Assembly (NCBI RefSeq): GCF_017254845.1
Contig: NZ_JAFKCU010000008.1
Coordinates: 124,001 to 188,000, forward strand
Direction: 5' to 3'
Length of the DNA: 64,000 nt
Source of the DNA: Algoriphagus pacificus
GTDB taxonomy: Bacteria; Bacteroidota; Bacteroidia; Cytophagales; Cyclobacteriaceae
The position numbers were made by a program, and so were the translations under genes. Shown here one piece after another: positions 28,503-36,941 of the stretch (position 1 is its first letter; the number at the start of each line of letters is the position of its first letter). The notes beneath the pieces are model-generated. The model did not search any database. It was not told where the DNA came from and saw only the letters and a program-made list of their open reading frames with translations.

Positions 28503-28542
28503 TATAGTAAATATTTACTGAAGATTAGTAAAAGAGGTATTG
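28503..28542 (+). promoter_or_regulatory. Tandem operator-like motif ahead of precursor B
   Basis: TATAGTAAA at 28503-28511 and ATTAGTAAA at 28524-28532, again exactly 21 bp apart; the second continues as ATTAGTAAAagaGGTATtG. It matches the pair at 18614-18653 in sequence, order and spacing, which argues for a shared regulator (probably the XRE protein). Confidence 0.6.
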
Positions 28543-28654
28543 AGACTTTGTGATGATTTTAAGAAATTTATATGGTAGTGATGATTACGCATGTTTGTAA
28601 GTGCCTCATCAGAATAAATTATTTAATAGTGAAACTTTTAAAACAAATGAAAAC

Positions 28655-28957
28655 ATGGGAAAATTGAAATTAGGAAAATTAGAACTTTCTAAAGAAGAAG
28701 TCCTTGACAGAAATGAGTTGACAAATATATATGGTGGTTCTGGAAGCGGACCCTCATCTTATTGTGTCAGTATGTATGTAATTAGGAGTTGTAATACTGA
28801 ATATGGATGTGATGGATGGACTATAGGTTGGGCTACAAATAATTGCTCAGTTAGACCAAATGGTGGTGCATATAATGGGGCTGAATATTTTGATGCGGCG
28901 GAAGATGAAGGTTATAACATTTCAAGTTGCACGAATTTTTCATGGATGGCTTGGTGA
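28655..28957 (+). CDS. GG-leader Cys-rich precursor peptide B
   Basis: 100 residues from the ATG at 28655. The leader, residues 1-28 (MGKLKLGKLELSKEEV... ending IYGG), is colinear with that of precursor A. The 72-residue core starts SGSGPSS and is rich in Gly, Tyr, Trp and Asn. It contains five Cys (37, 46, 52, 64, 92) and ends SWMAW. An odd Cys number leaves one Cys free after two disulfides, as in the S-glycosylated glycocin sublancin; a glycosyltransferase is in the cluster. The gene overlaps the next one by 16 bp. It has its own operator-like motif about 110 bp upstream, so it is probably expressed separately from precursor A. Confidence 0.87.
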   Translation: MGKLKLGKLELSKEEVLDRNELTNIYGGSGSGPSSYCVSMYVIRSCNTEYGCDGWTIGWATNNCSVRPNGGAYNGAEYFDAAEDEGYNISSCTNFSWMAW

Positions 28958-30294
28958 GAAAAGCATTTAAAGGAGAGGGTAGGATTGATAAAAATGCTAC
29001 CCTTCCTTCTAAGAGAATATTATTTTCATTGATATTAATTTTTTTATGTGGCATTCATTGCCAGACAATTTTTGGGCAGTCCATTTCAGGATCTGTCATG
29101 GATTTTGAAAGCAAAGAGCCACTCGTCAATTCTTACATTTTTATCAAAAATTATCCAGAATTCAATTGGATTACAAATGATGAAGGTGCTTTTTCAATTA
29201 AATTCCCAGAATCAATAAAAAATGACACACTTGTAGTTTCTTTTTTAGGATATAAAAGCAAGGTAGTTCCTTTACTTTCATTAAATACCTCCGGTGTGAA
29301 AATAGAACTGGATAGATTGATGATCGCTTTGGACGAAATAGTGGTTAGGCCAGAGACATTTCAAATTGAAAATTTAATAAATGATATTTTAGAAAATTTG
29401 GAGAGAAATTATCCTAGTCAAAGTCATCAGCTATCAGGTTTTTATAGGAAGATTTCAACCGATTATAACGAGTTTACAGGTCTTGTTGAAGGTGCTGTGA
29501 CGATTCAGGATGTGGGGTATTCAAAAAGTATTTCAAAATCAAGAATCGAATTAAATTCTTTAAGGAAAGGAGATGACTTAGCAGAAGTAGATTCTGTATT
29601 TTTGGATTATCTTGATAAGTTAGAAGCGGGAATAGTAAAAGAAACAGGTGTTAAGCCAATTTCTAATGATCTTATAAGTTTATACAGACAAAATCCAGCC
29701 CGCGGAGCTTATCTTGAGGACGCCCTTTTTACCGAAAAAGGTTTGCGAATGGCTTTAATTGGAATTCCTGAAATTCCTGTTTACCATGAAATTGTAGGAT
29801 ATGAGGTAGTTGAAAAGGATACAGTTTTTCAAATAGTTTTTGGTAGCACAGATCCTCCAATTGGTACTTCTTTTATAAAAGTAAACAGTAGGGACTTTGC
29901 CGTTGTGGAACTTCAGCAAAAAGTTTTTTTAAACGCCGATCGAACGGATTACGATGAAATTTTTGTGAAATATGGGAAGGTCAAAGAAAAATATTATCCA
30001 GAGAAAATTGTTTATAAGAAAATGCGTTTAATTAATAGAAATGTAGGGGGGCATTCTATGGATATTCACACCTACTGGTTTGATGAGGTTAATACCGGCA
30101 AGTTTAAAAAAATTCGAAAAAAAGATGTAGAAAAAGCTGATGAGATTATAGGATCCAAAGTAAAAGAATACAATCAAGATATTTGGATCAACAGTGAATT
30201 TCTGAAAAAACACCCCCTTGATTCTGCAATAATCCGAAGTTTGGAGCGGTTTAGAAGCCTAGAAGAACAATTTAAGAGCAATGGAAAAAAATAA
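28942..30294 (+). CDS. Exported protein with carboxypeptidase-regulatory-like domain
   Basis: 450 residues from the ATG at 28942 (an in-frame TTG lies 15 bp upstream). A long basic N-region precedes a hydrophobic signal segment (ILFSLILIFLCGIHC) and a cleavage-like FGQ. The first mature domain is a CarboxypepD-reg-like beta-sandwich (ISGSVMDFESKEPLVNSYIFI ... GAFSIKFPES). The remaining ~330 residues are not recognised but look like the DUF5686-type proteins that carry this domain in Bacteroidota. The start lies inside precursor B, so translation is probably coupled. A role in immunity or surface display of the peptide is possible but unproven. Confidence 0.75.
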   Translation: MDGLVRKAFKGEGRIDKNATLPSKRILFSLILIFLCGIHCQTIFGQSISGSVMDFESKEPLVNSYIFIKNYPEFNWITNDEGAFSIKFPESIKNDTLVVSFLGYKSKVVPLLSLNTSGVKIELDRLMIALDEIVVRPETFQIENLINDILENLERNYPSQSHQLSGFYRKISTDYNEFTGLVEGAVTIQDVGYSKSISKSRIELNSLRKGDDLAEVDSVFLDYLDKLEAGIVKETGVKPISNDLISLYRQNPARGAYLEDALFTEKGLRMALIGIPEIPVYHEIVGYEVVEKDTVFQIVFGSTDPPIGTSFIKVNSRDFAVVELQQKVFLNADRTDYDEIFVKYGKVKEKYYPEKIVYKKMRLINRNVGGHSMDIHTYWFDEVNTGKFKKIRKKDVEKADEIIGSKVKEYNQDIWINSEFLKKHPLDSAIIRSLERFRSLEEQFKSNGKK

Positions 30295-31717
30295 TCAGTT
30301 ATTAAATAATGCTCTTATTTGGATTATTTGCCTTGGAATTTTGAGTATTAGTTTTTTTGGCTGCAAACCTAAACAAAAGGCTCAATATCAGGTTGTGCTA
30401 GTTTTAGAAGATTCTTTAGTTTACGATTTTTTGAGTAAAAAGAAAGCAACCTTTCATTTTCAGGAGGTGAACTCACTAGTAGATAGAATCGATTTTCCCC
30501 CAGATACATTTTTCTACCATTTTACGATAGAAGTTTTAAACGATTGGACAGAGGTGGTCTATAATGAAAAGGAACAACATGTTTACAGTTATATTTTTCA
30601 AAAGGGAGATACTGTTTTGATTAATATTAATGAAAGACGGCCTTGGATGGAAGTAATCAACAGAACTACAAAAGAATACGATGTCAATTGGGAAGTCATG
30701 AAAAATCGAAATTTGCTAAAGCGGAATCAGACTGGCTTGGAAGATTTTTATTTCCTTTGGAATTCATCTATTAACTCCTTTATTGATGTAAATATGAAAG
30801 GTGAGCTCTTAAAGGCTAAGGTGAAGGCTAATAATGAATTGAGTAGGGAGAAGGACTGGATAGATTCTTTGGTCAATGAAGGATTACTTTCAAAATCTTA
30901 CGCAAACCTATTTTCAGAGAGAAACAGATTTGAAAATTATAAAATTGGTTTTTTTGATATTCGAAATGGGTCATTTGATGCAGTTAATGCAATTCAACAC
31001 TTTTTAAGCGATAGTACATTCGAAAAGGGTCATATTTATGTAAATGAATATGCCGATTTCCTTTTGACACAGTTAATAAATCAGCATCAAGATAATACTG
31101 ATGAAATAATTGATGATGCCTCCAAAAGCTATTTTTCCCAACTATTGTTGTATAAAATACTAAAATGGCAGCTTAATAAGCTTTCTTTTGCAGAGATTGA
31201 TCGATTATTAGCGGAAAATGCGTCCAAATTGCCAGCAGAGTGGAATTCGGAATTGCGAAAGCCAATCGAGAAGTTACTTATCCAAGATACTGATATGGAA
31301 CTGAAGGGAATAGGTGAAAAAATGTTGGGTTTTGATGAAGTTCTTGATCAAAAAATCGGGATGTATGTGTATGTTGATCTTTGGGCAGCTTGGTGTATTC
31401 CATGCATTCGTTCTTTTCCAGAATCCCGCTCTCTTCAAGATGAATACCATAATAAAGGTTTGGAAGTAGTATATCTTTCTGTCGACAAAAACCATAAATT
31501 TTGGGAAGAGGTAATTCAGAAATACGATATAGCGTTTCCTGATCGCTCATATATCGTCATGAATATCGACGAATCAGCTTACCTAAAGGAAATAAATGTT
31601 GAATTGATCCCAAGGTATATTTTGTTCGATCCTCAAGGGAATTTGATTCATCCAAATGCACCAAGACCAGAATCTAAAGAAATAAGGGTTTTGCTAGATA
31701 GTCTTACTTCAGATTAA
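30281..31717 (+). CDS. TlpA-type thioredoxin lipoprotein
   Basis: 478 residues with a lipoprotein signal (lipobox SFFGC, Cys28). The N-terminal ~300 residues are a helical and strand region without a clear match. Residues ~355-478 are a TlpA/ResA-like thioredoxin domain with WAAWCIPC (CIPC at 372-375). It sits on the periplasmic side and can reduce or isomerise disulfides, which complements the oxidising VKOR fusion in the same cluster. It overlaps the upstream gene by 14 bp, so both are in one transcript with precursor B. Confidence 0.87.
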   Translation: MEKNNQLLNNALIWIICLGILSISFFGCKPKQKAQYQVVLVLEDSLVYDFLSKKKATFHFQEVNSLVDRIDFPPDTFFYHFTIEVLNDWTEVVYNEKEQHVYSYIFQKGDTVLININERRPWMEVINRTTKEYDVNWEVMKNRNLLKRNQTGLEDFYFLWNSSINSFIDVNMKGELLKAKVKANNELSREKDWIDSLVNEGLLSKSYANLFSERNRFENYKIGFFDIRNGSFDAVNAIQHFLSDSTFEKGHIYVNEYADFLLTQLINQHQDNTDEIIDDASKSYFSQLLLYKILKWQLNKLSFAEIDRLLAENASKLPAEWNSELRKPIEKLLIQDTDMELKGIGEKMLGFDEVLDQKIGMYVYVDLWAAWCIPCIRSFPESRSLQDEYHNKGLEVVYLSVDKNHKFWEEVIQKYDIAFPDRSYIVMNIDESAYLKEINVELIPRYILFDPQGNLIHPNAPRPESKEIRVLLDSLTSD

Positions 31718-32319
31718 TCTCGATTGTAGTCATTGCCAACAGGTGACTTCATTTAACAAAACTTCAAAGCTATCTGTTGACTAAAAAACTGAGCTACAGT
31801 TGAGAAAAACTAATAGCAATGTAATTTGGGTAGGAATAAAGAATATTTAGAATGGATATTGATTTAAATAGACAGCAAGATAACTAAGCTTTTGTTGCGT
31901 GTATATAACTTAATCTTTAGGGTTTGTAGGATGGAACTACTTTTAGGACGTATTTAGGAAGTTTAGATTCTTATGTATTATTGTTTATTTGAAACGATAT
32001 CATGTAAGAAAAAAAGATTACTTAGGTTTTATCACCGCCCGGCAATTTCCAATATGATTATCCTAGAACTCTTTAGTTAGTTCCTAGATTTTCATTCCCC
32101 TTTCCCGGCTCATTTAGCTTCTTTTCCATTTTGTTTTCAGTTTAGTTTGGAGATAATTTCCTCTGCCAACATTTCATAGTCTTTTGATTCATTTGATTCA
32201 AGGGCATAGTCGAAAATTCTTTGTCACTTCCAAATTTCCCTTTCCCACTTCTGTTTTCAATGTGACCATTCCGGTTCGCACTTCCACACTTTTGAGCTTC
32301 ATCAAAAACGATAAACGTC
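31718..32319. other. ~600-bp gene-free stretch between the peptide cluster and mobilisation genes
   Basis: No convincing gene. A short imperfect palindrome (CTAGAACT...AGTTCCTAG, near 32064-32090) is present. The stretch marks the end of the cargo. Confidence 0.5.
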
Positions 32320-32535
32320 ATGAAGATCGAAGCTCAGAATCTCAGTTTTTCCCGAAATGTCCCACCCTCCCTAGAGCAGGTAAAAGCCTACTTTGATTTT
32401 CTCCATGTGCCTGCTGCAGAGGCTGAGGTTTTCTATTTCTATTACCAGGGAATGGATTGGAGAAATGAAATGGGTTCTGCAATTCAGGATTGGGTGATGG
32501 CAGCAGATGAATGGGTCTGGAACCTGGAAAACTGA
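32320..32535 (+). CDS. Small mobile-element protein, paralogue of 17328-17552
   Basis: 71 residues. It shares with the protein at 17328 the motif PPSLEQVKAYF, the EAE.FY segment, Q...W, and the C-terminal pattern A.EW.W.L. It lies just upstream of the mobilisation genes on the same strand. The function is unknown; the position beside integration and mobilisation genes suggests a DNA-processing accessory role. Confidence 0.72.
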   Translation: MKIEAQNLSFSRNVPPSLEQVKAYFDFLHVPAAEAEVFYFYYQGMDWRNEMGSAIQDWVMAADEWVWNLEN

Positions 32536-32724
32536 GGTTTTTCAAATCGTAAATAATTCTAACCATCTACAACAAAACACGCTTTTGATGGCAGGTATTG
32601 CATTGCGTGTTTGCAATGAGCAAGATGTAGGATTGTCTGACGCCAATCCGATCTTGCCCACCGCTGCCGGAGTTGCGGTAGGGATAAAATTTCTCCGAAG
32701 TCGAATTTTATTATCCTCTGAACT
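32536..32724 (+). other. Candidate origin of transfer region
   Basis: The ~190-bp gap before the relaxosome gene holds two short inverted repeats: CATTGC-gtgttt-GCAATG (near 32599-32616) and ACCGC-tgccggagtt-GCGGT (near 32660-32680). It is more GC-rich than the surroundings. The oriT of Bacteroidota mobilisable elements commonly lies directly upstream of the mob genes. No nic consensus could be confirmed by eye. Confidence 0.35.
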
Positions 32725-33105
32725 GTGAAAAAAAGATCAGTCAACTATCCGATACGTAAGACCATTCGATTCACTCAATCCGAAGCTGAGAAACTTAAAA
32801 TTCTACTTCATAAAAGCGCTTATTGCCAGACCTTGAGTGAATTGGTTAGAGAAGTTCTTTTCAAAAGAAAATTGACAGTGAACACTAGAAACAAATCTGT
32901 GGAGAAGACTCTGCTTGAATTAGGTTTGCTCAGAAATGAACTCAATAAAATCGGAGTGAATATCAACCAGATTACGCATTATTTCCATTTACAGGCTGAT
33001 CCTAAAGAGCGTCAGTTTTTTGTCAGGGAATTGCTTCCTCATTTGGATCGTGCCAAGACAAAAATAGATTCGTTTCATCAGTTAATTGAAGGATTGAAAT
33101 TCTGA
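32725..33105 (+). CDS. Relaxosome accessory protein (MobA/MobC-like)
   Basis: 126 residues from a GTG start. An N-terminal ribbon-helix-helix-like segment (IRKTIRFTQSEAEKLKILLHKS) is followed by the conserved helix ELGLLRNELNKIGVNINQITHYFH, which marks the plasmid-mobilisation relaxosome family (the LxxxxNQIxx motif). It binds oriT DNA and helps the relaxase. It is 4 bp upstream of the relaxase gene. Confidence 0.9.
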   Translation: MKKRSVNYPIRKTIRFTQSEAEKLKILLHKSAYCQTLSELVREVLFKRKLTVNTRNKSVEKTLLELGLLRNELNKIGVNINQITHYFHLQADPKERQFFVRELLPHLDRAKTKIDSFHQLIEGLKF

Positions 33106-33109
33106 GCTT

Positions 33110-34327
33110 TTGGTTGCTAAAATCATCACCGGAAAGACTATTGGAGGAGTGATCCGGTACAATGAACAGAAGGTAAAACACGGACAGGCAAAACTACTCC
33201 AGATGGGAGGGTTTGCGGTTAAAAATCTTACTGTGAATGATAAGATTCAAATATTTAAACAGGTGCAGAAATTGAATAAAAGGACGAAAACAAACACCGT
33301 TCATATTTCGCTCAATTTCTCTCCAAAGGATAAAGTAAATGAGTTTACACTTCAAAGGATTGCGGAGGATTATCTGAAAGGTATAGGGTTTGAAAATCAA
33401 CCTTATTTACTCTACCAACACTTTGACGCAGCCCATCCACACATTCATCTGGTGACTACCAACATTACCTGGGAGGGGAAGCGGATCGAAACACATAATC
33501 TGGGGAAAATCAAATCAGAAAAAACCCGGAGAGAAATTGAAGGTCGATACCAGCTTGTAAAGGCTGAGGAGCAGCGAAAGCAGAAAGTCAACTTACTCCA
33601 ATCATTGGAGAAAGCTGCTTATGGCAAACGGGAAACAAAAGCTTCCATATCCAATATTGTTCAGGAGGTGATTCGGACCTATCAGTTTGCATCGCTCCCT
33701 GAGCTGAATGCTGTGTTGGAGCAGTTCAATGTATGTGCATACCGGGGTGAAAAGGAAAGTGACATGTTCAAAAAAAGTGGACTGGTCTATTCTATTCTGG
33801 ATGCTGCTGGGAATAGGGTTGGAGTACCTGTAAAGGCCAGTTCAATCTATTCCAGTCCTACCTTACCTAGACTCGAAAAAATGTTTTTTCGGAACAAAGA
33901 GGCAAGAAAGCAACATCGGGAAACGCTCCGGGGCCAAATTCAAGAGGTGTTGAAAAGTTGTAGTTCCTTGGATGAATTTACCAGCAGACTTAGACCAAAA
34001 GGAATCAAGCCAGTATTCAGGATCAATGAAGAGGGAAGATTGTATGGGGTGACTTACATTGATAATGTAAACCGATGTGTATTTAACGGGTCTGCTTTAG
34101 GAAAGGATCTTTCAGCCAATTCCCTTTCTGCTAGATTTTCATTGAATGCTGACTTGCCTTATGATTTGGAAAGAGAGCAGGAGGTGAAAATGGGTTGGCA
34201 TGGAAATGAGCCTGGGAAAAGAACTCAATTAGTGGAATCCTCTCCAAATTCTTATCAGACCGAAGACCCAACTCCTTATGAGCTAAAGCAGAAGAAAAAG
34301 AAAAAACGCAAAAAGCGAATTCAATAA
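33110..34327 (+). CDS. Relaxase/mobilisation nuclease (MobB-like, MOBP type)
   Basis: 405 residues from a TTG start giving the usual family N terminus MVAKIITGKTIGGVIRYNEQKV (candidate nucleophile Tyr17). The three-His metal motif is HFDAAHPHIHLV (His104, His109, His111, His113 region), followed by TTN. The C-terminal ~250 residues are less conserved and end in a Lys/Arg-rich tail. Relaxases nick oriT and lead single-stranded DNA into a recipient. No conjugative pilus genes are present, so the element would need a helper. Confidence 0.93.
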   Translation: MVAKIITGKTIGGVIRYNEQKVKHGQAKLLQMGGFAVKNLTVNDKIQIFKQVQKLNKRTKTNTVHISLNFSPKDKVNEFTLQRIAEDYLKGIGFENQPYLLYQHFDAAHPHIHLVTTNITWEGKRIETHNLGKIKSEKTRREIEGRYQLVKAEEQRKQKVNLLQSLEKAAYGKRETKASISNIVQEVIRTYQFASLPELNAVLEQFNVCAYRGEKESDMFKKSGLVYSILDAAGNRVGVPVKASSIYSSPTLPRLEKMFFRNKEARKQHRETLRGQIQEVLKSCSSLDEFTSRLRPKGIKPVFRINEEGRLYGVTYIDNVNRCVFNGSALGKDLSANSLSARFSLNADLPYDLEREQEVKMGWHGNEPGKRTQLVESSPNSYQTEDPTPYELKQKKKKKRKKRIQ

Positions 34328-34336
34328 ACTAAGTGG

Positions 34337-36316
34337 ATGCAAACAGGTGAAAATACAGAAGGGCTCAGAAAAATCCTTGATTTGACCAGAAAGGCAAGCA
34401 TTGGAATGCTTTGTCTGCACTACTATTATTACTGTTATCCTTCATTCATCGAATGGGGTTTGACCCATGCCATTTCCGAAAGGCTTCTGGTGACTATTCA
34501 GGGTACAGGCCTGTTTAATGAATTCTATATTTCCAAAGTATTTGCCCTGGTACTTTTGATGATTTCATTGATCGGAGCGAAAGGCAAAAAGGATGATAAA
34601 CTCAAAATGGCCCAGATCCTATGGCCGATTAACATTGGGTTTGTATGCTATGTGGTTAGCTTTTTTGTCTTTCACTTTCCGTTAAATGAGGATTTGGTGA
34701 GTATTCTTTACATATCAATCACCACCCTTGGATTCATTCTTATCTTGAGGGGAGGAGCTCTGCTGAGTCGCTTCCTGAAGAACCGATTGGATCAGGGTGT
34801 GTTTAATTATTTAAATGAGACATTTCCCCAGGAAGAGCGTTATCTGGAAAATGAATACTCAATCAACCTTCCAGCCCAATATAGACTGAAGGAAAAGATC
34901 CGTAAATCATGGATCAACATTATCAATCCTTTCCGTGCCTTATTGGTGGCAGGAACACCAGGTTCCGGAAAAAGTTACTTTATAATCCGTCACGTGATTA
35001 CCCAGCATATCAGAAAAGGTTTTTCCATGTTTGTCTATGATTTCAAATACGATGACCTGTCACGAATCGCATACAATACGCTTCAGAATAATTTTTCAGC
35101 TTATCCTGTAAAGCCCGAATTCTACACCATCAATTTTGATCGGCTTTCCCATACACATCGTTGTAATCCCTTGGAGCCAGATTCTATGTTGGACATAACA
35201 GATGCTTCTGAATCTGCCCGTACCATTATGCTGGGACTGAACAGGGAATGGATCAAAAAGCAGGGGGATTTCTTTGTGGAAAGCCCGATTAATTTTTTGA
35301 CGGCAATCATCTGGTTTCTGAAAAAACACAGGTATGGGAAATACTGCTCGCTTCCCCATGTGATTGAATTAATGCAGGCGGATTATGAGAAATTGTTTAC
35401 AGTGCTCCGAACAGAACCTGAAATTGAAGTGTTGGTCAATCCTTTTGTCTCTGCATTGGTCAAAAAGGCATTTGATCAATTGGAAGGACAGGTGGCAAGT
35501 GCCAAAATAACCATGGCTCGCCTTTCTTCTCCCCAATTGTATTATGTGCTTTCAGAAAGTGAATTCACGCTGGATCTGAACAATCCTGATGCACCTAAAA
35601 TTATCTGTATGGGGAATAATCCTCAAAAGCAACAGGTGTATGGAGCAGTCCTCTCTCTTTATATTTCAAGGATTGTGAAATTGGTCAACCAAAAGGGAAA
35701 ACTTAAATCCAGTCTGGTGTTTGATGAGTTTCCAACAATCTATTTTAATGGAATAGATAACCTTATCGCCACAGCGCGATCCAATAAAGTGGCTTGCTGC
35801 CTAGGAGTCCAGGACTATAGCCAACTCAGGAAAGATTATGGGAGGGAGCAGGCCGATGTGATTATGAATACGGTAGGGAATTTCATTAGTGGCCAGGTAT
35901 TGGGGGATACTGCTAAACAGCTTTCGGAGCGATTTGGAAAAATCATCCAAAATAGGGAGAGTATTTCAATTAACAATTCAGAGACCTCTATAAGTAAATC
36001 AACCCAACTGGATCAAGCTGTTCCTGCATCCACTATTTCAGCGCTATCCTCTGGAGAATTTGTGGGGATGGTTGCTGATACTCCGGACCAAAAAATAGCT
36101 TTGAAGGCTTTTCATTCAGAAATCATCAATGATCATAGTGCATTGAAGCGGGAGGAAGAAAGCTTTCAGCAGATCCCCAAGGTGCGGGAAATATCCCAAG
36201 AACAGGTTGAAGAAAACTATCGAAAAATCAAGCGTGAGGTAGAAGAGATAATCAGAATGGAAATGGAACGGGTGTTTGACACTCCTGAGTTAGGACATTT
36301 GATTATTAGGGGGTAA
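34337..36316 (+). CDS. Type IV coupling protein (TraG/VirD4-like, MobC of Bacteroidota)
   Basis: 659 residues. About four N-terminal transmembrane segments (to ~140) precede a AAA-like motor with Walker A GTPGSGKS (206-213) and Walker B SSLVFDEFP (~456-464); the C terminus contains the TraM-recognition-type region (AVPASTISALSSGEFVGMVAD). It links the relaxosome to a type IV secretion channel. It starts 9 bp after the relaxase gene, so the three mob genes form one operon. Confidence 0.93.
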   Translation: MQTGENTEGLRKILDLTRKASIGMLCLHYYYYCYPSFIEWGLTHAISERLLVTIQGTGLFNEFYISKVFALVLLMISLIGAKGKKDDKLKMAQILWPINIGFVCYVVSFFVFHFPLNEDLVSILYISITTLGFILILRGGALLSRFLKNRLDQGVFNYLNETFPQEERYLENEYSINLPAQYRLKEKIRKSWINIINPFRALLVAGTPGSGKSYFIIRHVITQHIRKGFSMFVYDFKYDDLSRIAYNTLQNNFSAYPVKPEFYTINFDRLSHTHRCNPLEPDSMLDITDASESARTIMLGLNREWIKKQGDFFVESPINFLTAIIWFLKKHRYGKYCSLPHVIELMQADYEKLFTVLRTEPEIEVLVNPFVSALVKKAFDQLEGQVASAKITMARLSSPQLYYVLSESEFTLDLNNPDAPKIICMGNNPQKQQVYGAVLSLYISRIVKLVNQKGKLKSSLVFDEFPTIYFNGIDNLIATARSNKVACCLGVQDYSQLRKDYGREQADVIMNTVGNFISGQVLGDTAKQLSERFGKIIQNRESISINNSETSISKSTQLDQAVPASTISALSSGEFVGMVADTPDQKIALKAFHSEIINDHSALKREEESFQQIPKVREISQEQVEENYRKIKREVEEIIRMEMERVFDTPELGHLIIRG

Positions 36317-36590
36317 GAAGTTAAAGGAAGTTTTTTATCGGTGTGCATTTCATGGCAACTTACAAAGTCATAAAAGTCCTCTGTTTGCAGCCTTTATCTG
36401 AATTAATGCATGGATGAATGGCAACTGATAGATTATCCTGGCTTTCCTAAATCTTGTGATAGTTGGTACCGGGATCTGTTCGTCCAAAGCCAACTAATTA
36501 AAACATTTGGTATATCTATTGATTCAATTTAGTTTGACTAATAATTATTTTTTACGATATTATGTGACCAGTTGATTTTTATCTACTTAT

Positions 36591-36863
36591 ATGCATTTAC
36601 CGATACTAACTTTTCTGGATATTATTAAACTCAATGACTTCGACTGGGATCGAGCTTATGAGGTATTGAATTACCATCTTGATAAAGGGGGTCTCCAAAA
36701 GGAAATCCAGCCAGGGGAGCAGGTAATCTATCACAATTCTTCCGGGATTGAAAAAAATCAATTGTTATATAATACACTATTTTCCACGCAGGCAGAAAAC
36801 AATAAGGCCAAGCAACCTCGCCGAAAACGAATAAGTCGGTCTACGATTAATGGGGATTTTTAG
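36591..36863 (+). CDS. Hypothetical protein with basic C terminus
   Basis: 90 residues, not recognised. The N-terminal half is predicted helical (FLDIIKLNDFDWDRAYEVLNYHLDKGG); the tail is basic (KQPRRKRISRS), which might bind nucleic acid. It stands alone 275 bp behind the coupling-protein gene. The coding call rests on length and an ordinary start only. Confidence 0.5.
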   Translation: MHLPILTFLDIIKLNDFDWDRAYEVLNYHLDKGGLQKEIQPGEQVIYHNSSGIEKNQLLYNTLFSTQAENNKAKQPRRKRISRSTINGDF

Positions 36864-36941
36864 GTATATCCTTAAAGGAATTTTAGTGTCAACATTTATG
36901 CAATGAATGAAATTTGAGTTGAATAGATTACCAGTATTGCC

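Noticed and set aside
18373-31717. Canonical class I or II lanthipeptide cluster
   Set aside because: A LanC-like protein is present, but there is no LanB or LanM and the LanC zinc motif is not visible, so lanthionine formation is not supported.
32507-32728. 73-residue plus-strand reading frame before the mob genes
   Set aside because: It overlaps the 71-residue paralogue and the candidate oriT and looks like an incidental open frame.
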